Assembly: GCA_023664955.1 (NCBI GenBank)
Contig: JAMPEV010000003.1
Coordinates: forward strand, 1-57,978
DNA: 57,978 nucleotides
From: Duncaniella sp.
GTDB taxonomy: Bacteria > Bacteroidota > Bacteroidia > Bacteroidales > Muribaculaceae
Direction of reading: 5' to 3'
The position numbers and the translations under genes are program-made. Below are positions 45,403-53,335 of the stretch, piece after piece. The notes under the pieces are model-generated. The model was not told where the DNA came from, ran no database searches, and saw only the letters and a program-made list of their open reading frames with translations. Each line of letters begins with the position of its first letter. Position 1 is the first letter of the stretch.

Positions 45403-46254
45403 ATGGATTTAAAGAAACACCTTTTTGTATCTGACATGGACGGTACGCTGCTTAATGAGGAAAGTCAGATAAGCAGTGAAACTGCAGAAATTATAAGTCG
45501 CCTGTCGCAGAGTGGGGCTATGATCACTGTTGCCACAGCCCGTACTCCCGCAACGGTGGAGGAGCTTATGAAGGATACTTATATTAATGTTCCGGCGATT
45601 GTGCTGACCGGCGCGGCGATGTGGGATCGTGTGGCGAAGCGTTATGTCAATCCGGTGCTTCATGAGCCGGAGGCTTTGCCGGCATTGATGGAGGCGTTTC
45701 ATACCCACAATATTAATCCTTTTGTATATGTGCTGGATGAAGAGATTCTCAAGGTGTTTCATAATGGAGAAATGAACCGTCATGAAAGGAAATTTTATGA
45801 GGAACGTCGTTATTTGGGACTTAAAAGGTTTATTCTTGATTCACCGGAGGGAGAACAGCCGTATATTCCCGGCACGATTTTAGTGTTTGCCGTTGGAAAT
45901 TATGATGATATTGAGAGAGTGGCTATGACGCTAAGGAGTGACACACGGCTGTCTGTGTCGTTTTATCGTGATATTTTCAATCATGATATAGCCTATCTTG
46001 AGGTGTTTCAGGCGGGGGTTTCTAAATCAGCTGCCATTAAAAGGTTGGCTGAGATGGTTGGGGCAACGAGTATGACCGTGTATGGCGATAATCTTAATGA
46101 TTTGTCAATGATGGAGATTGCGAATGATTCTGTGGCTGTGGATAATGCTGTTGAGGAGGTGAAATTAAGAGCTTCCAGGCTGATTGGTTCTAATAAGGAA
46201 AATTCCGTGGCCAGGGACATTGAAAAGATATTTTTAGGCAGAAATAAAAAATGA
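45403..46254 (+). CDS. Cof-type HAD-IIB sugar/nucleotide phosphatase
   Basis: 283 aa from the ATG at 45403, just before the HAD motif I HLFVSDMDGTLLNEES. Motif II is in TVATARTP and motif IV in MTVYGDNLNDLSMMEIANDSVAVDNA; the long C2B cap lies between. Members dephosphorylate sugar phosphates, FMN or PLP; the substrate is unknown. A TATCTTTG box at 45326-45333 is a likely -7 element. Confidence 0.92.
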   Translation: MDLKKHLFVSDMDGTLLNEESQISSETAEIISRLSQSGAMITVATARTPATVEELMKDTYINVPAIVLTGAAMWDRVAKRYVNPVLHEPEALPALMEAFHTHNINPFVYVLDEEILKVFHNGEMNRHERKFYEERRYLGLKRFILDSPEGEQPYIPGTILVFAVGNYDDIERVAMTLRSDTRLSVSFYRDIFNHDIAYLEVFQAGVSKSAAIKRLAEMVGATSMTVYGDNLNDLSMMEIANDSVAVDNAVEEVKLRASRLIGSNKENSVARDIEKIFLGRNKK

Positions 46255-46286
46255 TTTGGATATTTGATAAAAAGTATTTAACTTTG
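46255..46286 (+). promoter_or_regulatory. Promoter of tRNA-Leu
   Basis: TTTG at 46255-46258, beginning right after the stop codon of the HAD gene, a 20-nt spacer, and TAACTTTG at 46279-46286. The start would be near 46293, about 12 nt before the mature tRNA. Confidence 0.7.
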
Positions 46287-46304
46287 CAGTCGCAAATCAG
46301 AACT

Positions 46305-46386
46305 GCGCACGTGGCGTAATTGGTAGCCGCGCTAGACTTAGGATCTAGTGACTAACGTCGTGGGGGTTCGAGTCCCTTCGTGCGCA
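46305..46386 (+). tRNA. tRNA-Leu (anticodon TAG)
   Basis: 82 nt. Acceptor stem GCGCACG / CGTGCGC, anticodon stem CTAGA / TCTAG with the loop CTTAGGA giving anticodon TAG, a long class II variable arm, and T-loop GGTTCGAGTCC. CCA is not encoded. The 3' acceptor strand is also part of a long inverted repeat that follows. Confidence 0.96.
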
Positions 46387-46436
46387 CAAAGAAAGTCCCC
46401 TTGGCGAATCTCGCCAAGGGGACTTTCTTTGTGCGC
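46382..46436 (+). terminator. Perfect 26-bp inverted repeat at the tRNA-Leu 3' end
   Basis: Arms 46382-46407 and 46411-46436 are exact reverse complements with a 3-nt loop (ATC). The outer six base pairs use GCGCAC, which includes the last four bases of the tRNA acceptor strand (46382-46385) and the discriminator base. It is placed where a terminator is expected, but no T run follows the full stem; the inner TTTCTTT could serve if a shorter hairpin forms. Confidence 0.7.
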
Positions 46437-46527
46437 TAATATGTGTTGCCTATTAGGGGTGTTCTGCGGCGCGATAGAAATAGGGATACCACGACATAGC
46501 CACTCCGGGGCTCAGGGAAGGAGGGGA

Positions 46528-46570
46528 GGCCATACCCCGGGTGGAACGAAGCGGAACCCGGGGTATGGCC
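46528..46570. repeat. Palindromic repeat (REP-like) between tRNA-Leu and M48 gene
   Basis: 15-bp perfect arms GGCCATACCCCGGGT / ACCCGGGGTATGGCC around a 13-nt loop GGAACGAAGCGGA. The G/C-rich block is clearly unlike the AT-rich intergenic surroundings and looks like a dispersed repeat. It is unrelated in sequence to the repeats at 16866-16960. Confidence 0.75.
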
Positions 46571-46623
46571 ACAACCATCGCCCCTCTACGGCTCTGCTGG
46601 AATATTATTGGATACACTCTAAG

Positions 46624-47424
46624 TTATTCACCGGCTGTTGGGCGGGGAATTCCGTCCTTTTCGCAACGCTTGGTCATAGCTTCAATGCGTGCCTTTGTTT
46701 CGGGGTGGGAGGAGAACATTTTGGTAAGCATGCTCTGCTTGCCGGCAGCGTCACCTTCGAGCGACTGGAGTTTTTCAAATGACATCACGATACCCCACGG
46801 ATTTTTTCCTTTGGATACCAAGAAGTCGTAACCACAATCGTCAGCTTCTTTCTCCTGCTTTTGTGAATATTTGGCGTTGATGAGTGATTCGCCGAGGGTG
46901 CCAAGTTGTGATTCGGTCAATGCTGCGGCTTTTCCTCCGGTTGAGGCCACGGCATCTTTCATCGCACCGGTAAGGAGCTGGGTTTTGAATGCGTTTTTTG
47001 AGTGATGCTTCAACACATGGCCTATTTCGTGACCGATGACACCGAGTAGCTCGTCATCGTTCATAAGGTCCATGAGCGATGAGAAGACGCGGACGCTACC
47101 GTCTGGACAAGCGAACGCATTCACATCAATGACATCATAAACCTTGAAATTCAAGGGTATTCCATCGGCATCGGTGATACCTTCGGTAAGTTTGCGGAGG
47201 CGCTGAGTGTAGGCGTTGTCTTCGGGAAGCACTGGATTGTTTTTGTCCATCCAAACCACTGATTCCTTAACATATGCAGCCATCTGTGCATCCGTAAGTG
47301 TGAGAGCTTGAGCTGCTTTGGTAGCACTGCCAACTGCTTTTTTGAGGTTAAACTGAGCGAAGGCAGGAGTTGTCACAGCAACCATAAGTGAAAATAGCAA
47401 AAGTTTTAGATTGATTTTTCTCAT
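46624..47424 (-). CDS. M48 family secreted metalloprotease
   Basis: 266 aa. Signal peptide ending TPAFAQ. The zinc site is VIGHEIGHVLKHH, with the third ligand Glu in QEKEADDCGYDFL; MFSSHPETKARI is the typical C-terminal block. The family degrades or chaperones periplasmic and outer-membrane proteins (BepA/LoiP-like). A -7-like TAACTTTG lies at 47470-47463. Confidence 0.93.
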   Translation of the reverse strand: MRKINLKLLLFSLMVAVTTPAFAQFNLKKAVGSATKAAQALTLTDAQMAAYVKESVVWMDKNNPVLPEDNAYTQRLRKLTEGITDADGIPLNFKVYDVIDVNAFACPDGSVRVFSSLMDLMNDDELLGVIGHEIGHVLKHHSKNAFKTQLLTGAMKDAVASTGGKAAALTESQLGTLGESLINAKYSQKQEKEADDCGYDFLVSKGKNPWGIVMSFEKLQSLEGDAAGKQSMLTKMFSSHPETKARIEAMTKRCEKDGIPRPTAGE

Positions 47425-47559
47425 AGCATGAAATGTTGTAATTTTGTTTTTGATTTTGAATGCAAAGTTACGATAAGAAATCGTAAAAATAAGTTCATCT
47501 AATAGGAATTTTGAATTCGTGGAGGTTTACTATACAAGTAATCAGCTAACTTACTTAGT

Positions 47560-48111
47560 ATGAAAGGTGGTATCAGGATAGCCGTAGTGATATTTTTGAC
47601 GGTCGTATGCTATATTATGGCCGTGACGATCGGTAATGATGCGTTGATTGCCTGCTGGGTACCGTTTGCCATTTGCGGCATGGTAGCCGCGGTGTTATCT
47701 GTCGTAGCGATCAGACTTTTCCGGTGTATCACCGGGTTCAAGCCGAGATGGATTAACTATTTATGTGGAGTTGTTTCGCTTACGGGGATACTAACCGCTA
47801 TATTCCTTACTTTAAATTTCTCGCTTGCGGATGATTCAACTATACATGAACAGGAGGTTAAAATCGATAGGAAGTATCATAAAGTACGGCATCACATCAA
47901 GCGTATCACCCGGAAGTCATATGCCCAAGGTGAAGCGTATAACGTGTATTTCATTCAGATACAATTTGATAACGGCATGAATCGTGACATCATTGTCTCC
48001 TTCCAAAAGTATCGTAAACTCAAAGTTGGTCAGAAGATGAATGTAAAAATCGCTGACGGACTATTTGGAATACCGGTTATGAAAAGACACATCTCAGGGT
48101 CAGCAAGATGA
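47560..48111 (+). CDS. Small inner-membrane protein of unknown function
   Basis: 183 aa, not recognised. Three hydrophobic segments (about 6-26, 30-52 and 66-88) are followed by a soluble C-terminal part with a basic stretch (KYHKVRHHIKRITRKSY) and a short beta-like domain ending GQKMNVKIADGLFGIPVMKR. Divergent from the M48 gene and convergent with the glycerophosphodiesterase. Confidence 0.6.
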   Translation: MKGGIRIAVVIFLTVVCYIMAVTIGNDALIACWVPFAICGMVAAVLSVVAIRLFRCITGFKPRWINYLCGVVSLTGILTAIFLTLNFSLADDSTIHEQEVKIDRKYHKVRHHIKRITRKSYAQGEAYNVYFIQIQFDNGMNRDIIVSFQKYRKLKVGQKMNVKIADGLFGIPVMKRHISGSAR

Positions 48112-48126
48112 GTAATCAACTTTCTC

Positions 48127-48930
48127 TTATTTTGATGACGTTTCGTCGTTGACGGATTGAGTGGGGGTTTCTTGCAGTAACTTCTGCAGGAGCTCAGGTT
48201 GATTTGTGGTGATGAAGTCGGCTCCGTTGCCGATACACCATTTCATATCTTCCTCCTTGTCAACAGTCCATACGTTTACCAGCAGTCCAAGTTGATGGGC
48301 CTGCTCAAACCATTGAGGATGACGGCGCATAGCCCCTATGGAGTAGTCCAGTCCTTTGCCTCCCATCTCTGCTATTTGTGCCGGGACATAATCTCCGTCA
48401 AGGTAATAAACATCTGTGCCTGCGGGTGCTGATTTAATGAAATCCTTGAATGCATCCTTTGAGAATGTTATATACTCCACACGATCCTCCAGTCCGTATT
48501 TCTTCATCATTTCAAGGATGTCCTTAACCGCTTTGCGTTCTTTCGCACGACTGTCGTGGGTCTTTAATTCGCAAATAAGCCGACATTTAAGCGGTTGTGC
48601 TGCTGAGAGATATGCGTCGAGAGTAGGGACAGTCTCACCATTAGCTAATCGCTGGGCGAGTATGGTGGCAGCATCGGTGTTTTCGATACGGTAACCATTG
48701 ATTATGGCATCATGATTTACCACAGGGACATTATCGACAGTCAACCATACGTCAAACTCTGAGCCATAACTACCTATAGAATCGGCCTTTATGAGCGCAC
48801 GGATGGAATTCTGTGCCGAACCCTCGGTTTTCCAATATCCGCGGTGGGCAATTACTTTGGGGGTAGCGGCTTGCAAATGGCAAACAATAAAGAATGCCAT
48901 GAGCATTGTTATGGAGATGATCTTTCTCAT
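48127..48930 (-). CDS. Glycerophosphodiester phosphodiesterase, secreted
   Basis: 267 aa. Signal peptide ending HLQAA. GDPD motifs are VIAHRGYWKTEGSAQNSIRAL with the catalytic His-Arg, SEFDVWLTVDNVPVVNHDAIING with Glu/Asp metal ligands and the second catalytic His, and LICELKTH. It hydrolyses glycerophosphodiesters to an alcohol and glycerol-3-phosphate, presumably in the periplasm. Confidence 0.93.
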   Translation of the reverse strand: MRKIISITMLMAFFIVCHLQAATPKVIAHRGYWKTEGSAQNSIRALIKADSIGSYGSEFDVWLTVDNVPVVNHDAIINGYRIENTDAATILAQRLANGETVPTLDAYLSAAQPLKCRLICELKTHDSRAKERKAVKDILEMMKKYGLEDRVEYITFSKDAFKDFIKSAPAGTDVYYLDGDYVPAQIAEMGGKGLDYSIGAMRRHPQWFEQAHQLGLLVNVWTVDKEEDMKWCIGNGADFITTNQPELLQKLLQETPTQSVNDETSSK

Positions 48931-49071
48931 GTCAAGTGTAGTAAATCTGTTGGTTTTATTGTCTCTGCAAAGATATACAAAAATTCCCGAAATAGATGCG
49001 TGGTTGTTGGTAATAAAGTGAACATTTACGGAACGGTTTACATTATTATTATTATATTACAACTATTTATT

Positions 49072-50193
49072 ATGAGTTTATCTTCAATATCTCGTCCATT
49101 TACTTTCGATAGAGTAGTGCGCATAATTATCGGCATAAGCCTGATTCTGGGTGCTGTATGGCTGGTTAACATTCTTAGCAATGTCCTCTTGCCATTCTGT
49201 TTGGCATGTCTCATTGCTTATATTCTTGAGCCATTCCTTGAATTTAACCAGCGACTGCTTCACCTGAAAGGGCGTGTGTTGGTGACTTTCATAACTCTTT
49301 TTGAGGTGGCTTTCTTCATTGTAGTGATTGCCTATTTGTTCCTGCCGTCCGTAATTGATGAAATTCACCAGATGGAGGATATGATAAAAGCTTATACCGG
49401 AACTGATTATGCTCCATTGCTTCCCAAGGAGGTTCATGAGTACATCACTGAGCATTTGAATACTGATAAATTTCAGGAACTTCTAAGCGGGCAGCATATT
49501 GGTGCGATTTTGAATAAGGGTACTTCTCTTATCACCCAGACTATCGACTTTATACTCCACACCTTAGAATGGTTTTTGACCTTCATCTATGTAATTTTCA
49601 TAATGATTGACTATAAGCGGCTTATGCGTGGATTTCGTATGCTTGTCCCGCCGAAGTACCGCCCGATTGCTTATAAGGTGGGCGATGATATCAAGTCGAG
49701 CATGAACCGTTATTTCCGTGGTCAGGCTATTCTGGCACTCTGTGCGGCTGTATTCTATTGTATCGGGTTTTCAATCGTTGGCATTCCACTCGCAATCGTG
49801 TTGGGAATCCTCGTCGGAATATTGTATATGATACCTTACTTCCAGTATATCACTGTGATACCGGTGGCATTGGTGTGTTTCCTATATTCGTTGGGGGGGA
49901 CTGAGAGCTTTTGGTCGCTTTTGGGAAAGTGTGGACTCGTATACGTGGTGAGCCAGTGTATATGTGATTATATTCTCACGCCGAAGATTATGGGAAAAGC
50001 GATGGGATTGAATCCGGCTATAATTCTGTTATCACTTTCAGTGTGGGGTACGCTTTTGGGGCTTATCGGCATGATTATCGCTTTACCGCTCACTACATTG
50101 CTGTTGGCTTATTATGAGGAATATGTGATCGGGGATAATGATGATGATGTTATGCCGGTTATTCCTAACAGGAAAACGGCCAAAAGCTCTTGA
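49072..50193 (+). CDS. AI-2E family transporter (PF01594)
   Basis: 373 aa from the ATG at 49072; the much longer upstream frame overlaps the divergent GDPD gene and is not conserved. About seven to eight membrane segments surround a large soluble region (IDEIHQMEDMIKAYTG...). The block GIPLAIVLGILVGILYMIPYFQ and ICDYILTPKIMGKAMGLNPAIILLSL are PF01594 signatures. Despite the name, members export varied small molecules or ions; the substrate is unknown. Confidence 0.92.
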   Translation: MSLSSISRPFTFDRVVRIIIGISLILGAVWLVNILSNVLLPFCLACLIAYILEPFLEFNQRLLHLKGRVLVTFITLFEVAFFIVVIAYLFLPSVIDEIHQMEDMIKAYTGTDYAPLLPKEVHEYITEHLNTDKFQELLSGQHIGAILNKGTSLITQTIDFILHTLEWFLTFIYVIFIMIDYKRLMRGFRMLVPPKYRPIAYKVGDDIKSSMNRYFRGQAILALCAAVFYCIGFSIVGIPLAIVLGILVGILYMIPYFQYITVIPVALVCFLYSLGGTESFWSLLGKCGLVYVVSQCICDYILTPKIMGKAMGLNPAIILLSLSVWGTLLGLIGMIIALPLTTLLLAYYEEYVIGDNDDDVMPVIPNRKTAKSS

Positions 50194-50215
50194 TGGATAA
50201 GCTTTCAGCCGTTTT
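50173..50215 (+). terminator. Hairpin overlapping the end of the AI-2E gene
   Basis: AAAACGGCCAAAAGCT (50173-50188) pairs with AGCTTTCAGCCGTTTT (50200-50215) with two mismatches across an 11-nt loop that includes the stop codon. T-poor afterwards, so only a probable terminator. Confidence 0.45.
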
Positions 50216-50309
50216 GGGGATTCGATTGGATTTTGGATAAACCCTTATAATTTAACCCTTTTAGAAATCGAAAAGAGTGGGATGATATATGCCATATCTT
50301 TTGTCCCTC

Positions 50310-53114
50310 TTAATTTCCATAGGGCTTTGTTGACTCAGTGAAGATTGATAGAGGCCAGTAGAAGGTCTCGGGGTCATCGGGCGTAGCCGGGTCGAAGTCT
50401 TCAAAGTTCACGAGGTGTTTTGCAAGCTCCGGTGCGGCGGTTTTCAGACCTTCCGCCACGCATTTTGCAATTTCGTAAGCGCCATATGTGTTAAAGTGGG
50501 TATTGTCAGCGAGAGCTTTTTCCTGTCCGGGGAAAGTGCCTGCCGGGTAATGCACAAGAGCTTTCTTGCTGCCTTCTTCGCCGAGGGCTTCATATAGAGT
50601 GGTCGACATGTCGGTAAGCTCGATTACCGGCACATTTTCACGCTCCCCGACTTTACGCACGGCATCCACGTAATCACCGTGGGTATTAACATTTTTGCCA
50701 TTCTCGAAACGGCGACGTGCGGTAGGGGTGAGGAGGATCGGGTTAAGCCCCTTTGCCTTGGCCTCGTCGATGAATCGCTTGAGGTTGTAAGTGAAATTAT
50801 AGTAGGCACCGCTGCCGGGCCCACGGTCTTTCTCATCGTTGTGTCCGAACTCTACGAGGATGTAATCACCTTTCTTTGCCATGTTCAACACTTTTTTCAG
50901 ACGGTTGGAGCCTATAAATGAGGTGGTGCGTTGGCCGCTTTCAGCATTATTGGCGATTGACACGGTGCTATCGAAGAAATATGGAATCATTTGACCCCAG
51001 CTTGCCCAAGGCTCGTAAGCTTGGTCGACTACCGTGCTGTTTCCGCAAAGGAACACCGTTGTGACATTTTCATCTGCAGGCACGATAGTGATGTGTGACA
51101 CCGCCGGGGCTTCGCCTGTGAATTCAAGGGTAAGTTTATCATCCCATGATGGTAATCCTACTTCGCGGGGATTGATGCGCACGGTGTCACGTAGGTTGAT
51201 TGCCACGTCGCGCTTATTGACGGTGAATGTTATATCTTGGGACTTCCCTTTTTTCAGCTCGATAGGTCCGGCGATAAGTCGACGTTGTTCGGCACGGACC
51301 ATCGTTGACGATGCTTTTTTCTTGTCACCAAGTGTCACGGTGACTTTGTAATCACCATCTGGCACATTGACTGAGAAGTAGAACGGTGACTTGCCGTCAG
51401 GTTGTGTGCCGAAGTCGTAGCCGTAGCCCTCCATGGAAGAGTAGGGAGTCATTCCGGCCATATCGTAGTCATGTTTTTTCTCTTTAAGATAGCCTTTAAG
51501 CGGACTGTTGGTGGCACGGAGACCGTCGGCAATACTCCTGGCGTTCATTCGTGCGCCAAGTTTTGATGCGTGGGTATGGTCCTTTTTGAAATAGGGGGAG
51601 GTGTTGCCTTCTCCAAGTTCTTGAAGTTTTTTGCCTGAGAGTTGGTTGAGGTCGATGAAGTCCACGCCTGTGCGAATGGCAATATCCTTAGCCCATTTGC
51701 CATAAGATGCGGCATTGCTTTCTATTTTGCCATCTTTCCATTTGTTACGGGGGGTGTGGGAGAGTATAATTGGTGTTGCACCCTTTTCGAGGCAGTCGAG
51801 TACGAATTTGCGCAGGTACCAGCCATAGGTGTAGACAACCTGATATTTTCCATCCTTTTCCATCTTGAACACTTTGCTCTCGTCGCCGCTGCCATGAAGC
51901 TCGCCCCGGGCTTTGCCGGTGTTTATGTCGCCACCGTCGTTATGCCCGAATTGCATTATCACGAAGTCGCCGGGCTGAAGGGCATTGTACACCTTGTCCC
52001 AACGGCCCTCATCGAGAAATGTGCGTGCGCTTCGGCCTGCCATTGCGCAGTTTTCTACTGTGATGCGTGTGGTATCAAATTGTTCGGCGATGACGCTTCC
52101 CCATCCCCACATACCATCTTCGTCTTTATCCTCGTTCTTGACAGTGCTGTCACCAATTGTGAACACTACCGGGCATCCGGGTTTGCGGCTCTTACCCGTT
52201 ACATTGTCAACTTGCACCGGAAGCAGGTATTGAGCCAATTCAAGTCCGGGGTAGTTACGGATTCCTTCTACGGCTGACTCGACATTGTTGCGCGCACCGA
52301 ATGCGCTGGTGTGGATGTTGTCGAGGTAGAACATCTGCTGTTTCACCTTCTCTTTTCCGAATTTCTCAAACTTGCGGGCAGAGATTTCGTTTAGATTGAT
52401 AAATGGTATGTTCTCCTCCTCAGCTACTTGCTTAGCCCACTTGGTGAATGTCTCGTCATAGCGTGTCACTTTGGTGCTATCTTTGTCGGTCCACGATTTG
52501 CGTGGCGTGAGGGACATGAGAATCGGCTTGCCGCCCTTGGCCTTCACATCATTGACATAGCGGCGCATATATTCGCCGTAGCTGTAGACGGTTTCTTTTT
52601 TCCCAGTTTCTTTTATGGTTACATTAAGAGAGTCCTTACCTACACCGGGTATTGAGGCGCGGGCGCGACCGCTGTCGTATGGACCGTTGTCATTGTGTCC
52701 AAGCTCAATAATCACCCAGTCACCGGGACGAATTCCGGCATTCACATCGTTCCAAAGCACATTGTAGAAGGTTCGGCTGCTCATTCCGCCGAGGGCATGG
52801 TTTTCGACGGTAATTTTTGAGGGGTCAAAATATTCATTCATGAAGTAGCCCCATCCCCATTGTCCATTATTGCCGTTGCCAAGGGTTCCGGTGCGCATTG
52901 TGGAATTACCGACGAGAAACAACACAGGGTTGTTGCCCACTCTGGTCGATCCGGATATGGGGCGTACTGTGCGTGCGAGGTTGAGACTATCAAGGGTGTT
53001 GTCAACAACATTGTTGACATCTTTCATCGGACCGGGCACTTGCGCCACGGCTGTCGCACTGACTGTGGCCATGCCCAGGCATAGCGTAATCACTGAACTT
53101 TTGAAGAATTTCAT
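50310..53114 (-). CDS. Secreted triple-domain SGNH acetylesterase (CE12-like)
   Basis: 934 aa with a signal peptide (1-25). Three SGNH hydrolase domains are each complete. Domain 1 has Ser71 (GNSTMR), GHNDNG at 139-144 and Asp265/His268 (DNIHTSAFG). Domain 2 has Ser323 (GDSTVKN), GHNDGG at 390-395 and Asp512/His515 (DHTHASKLG). Domain 3 has Ser693 (GNSTVVDQ), GHNDEK at 757-762 and Asp870/His873 (DNTHFNTYG). Residues about 560-680 are a beta-sandwich (YGYDFGTQPDG...) like the N-terminal module of CE12 rhamnogalacturonan acetylesterases. It would remove acetyl groups from pectin backbones. It follows susD in the same direction. Confidence 0.88.
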   Translation of the reverse strand: MKFFKSSVITLCLGMATVSATAVAQVPGPMKDVNNVVDNTLDSLNLARTVRPISGSTRVGNNPVLFLVGNSTMRTGTLGNGNNGQWGWGYFMNEYFDPSKITVENHALGGMSSRTFYNVLWNDVNAGIRPGDWVIIELGHNDNGPYDSGRARASIPGVGKDSLNVTIKETGKKETVYSYGEYMRRYVNDVKAKGGKPILMSLTPRKSWTDKDSTKVTRYDETFTKWAKQVAEEENIPFINLNEISARKFEKFGKEKVKQQMFYLDNIHTSAFGARNNVESAVEGIRNYPGLELAQYLLPVQVDNVTGKSRKPGCPVVFTIGDSTVKNEDKDEDGMWGWGSVIAEQFDTTRITVENCAMAGRSARTFLDEGRWDKVYNALQPGDFVIMQFGHNDGGDINTGKARGELHGSGDESKVFKMEKDGKYQVVYTYGWYLRKFVLDCLEKGATPIILSHTPRNKWKDGKIESNAASYGKWAKDIAIRTGVDFIDLNQLSGKKLQELGEGNTSPYFKKDHTHASKLGARMNARSIADGLRATNSPLKGYLKEKKHDYDMAGMTPYSSMEGYGYDFGTQPDGKSPFYFSVNVPDGDYKVTVTLGDKKKASSTMVRAEQRRLIAGPIELKKGKSQDITFTVNKRDVAINLRDTVRINPREVGLPSWDDKLTLEFTGEAPAVSHITIVPADENVTTVFLCGNSTVVDQAYEPWASWGQMIPYFFDSTVSIANNAESGQRTTSFIGSNRLKKVLNMAKKGDYILVEFGHNDEKDRGPGSGAYYNFTYNLKRFIDEAKAKGLNPILLTPTARRRFENGKNVNTHGDYVDAVRKVGERENVPVIELTDMSTTLYEALGEEGSKKALVHYPAGTFPGQEKALADNTHFNTYGAYEIAKCVAEGLKTAAPELAKHLVNFEDFDPATPDDPETFYWPLSIFTESTKPYGN

Positions 53115-53221
53115 GATATTTTAAGTACTTGTATATGATGAAATGGTTATAACTGGTTTATGATGCTGCAAATATAGGCAAAAACTTTGGAAATCCTTGT
53201 AAAATGATGGAGATAAAATTA

Positions 53222-53250
53222 GAGCCACACAGCTTACGGCGGTGTGGCTC
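53222..53250 (-). terminator. Hairpin between susD and the acetylesterase gene
   Basis: A 9-bp stem GAGCCACAC / GTGTGGCTC with an 11-nt loop. On the minus strand it is followed by TAATTTTAT, a modest U-rich tail. It lies in the 221-nt gap and may attenuate, rather than fully stop, transcription into the downstream esterase gene. Confidence 0.6.
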
Positions 53251-53335
53251 TTGTTGCGTATTGGTTATTTACAATTGGCAATCGGAATGCTTAGCCAATC
53301 AATTAATAACTTAAATTTAGCTTAGTAGTTGCCGA

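Noticed and set aside
48844-49071. N-terminal extension of the AI-2E permease from 48844
   Set aside because: The extension overlaps the divergent GDPD gene, is Cys/Asn-rich and not membrane-protein-like; the family N-terminus fits the ATG at 49072.
49893-49899. G7 run inside the AI-2E gene as a slippage tract
   Set aside because: It encodes Leu-Gly-Gly in an intact frame, is short, and there is no evidence of alternative frames around it.
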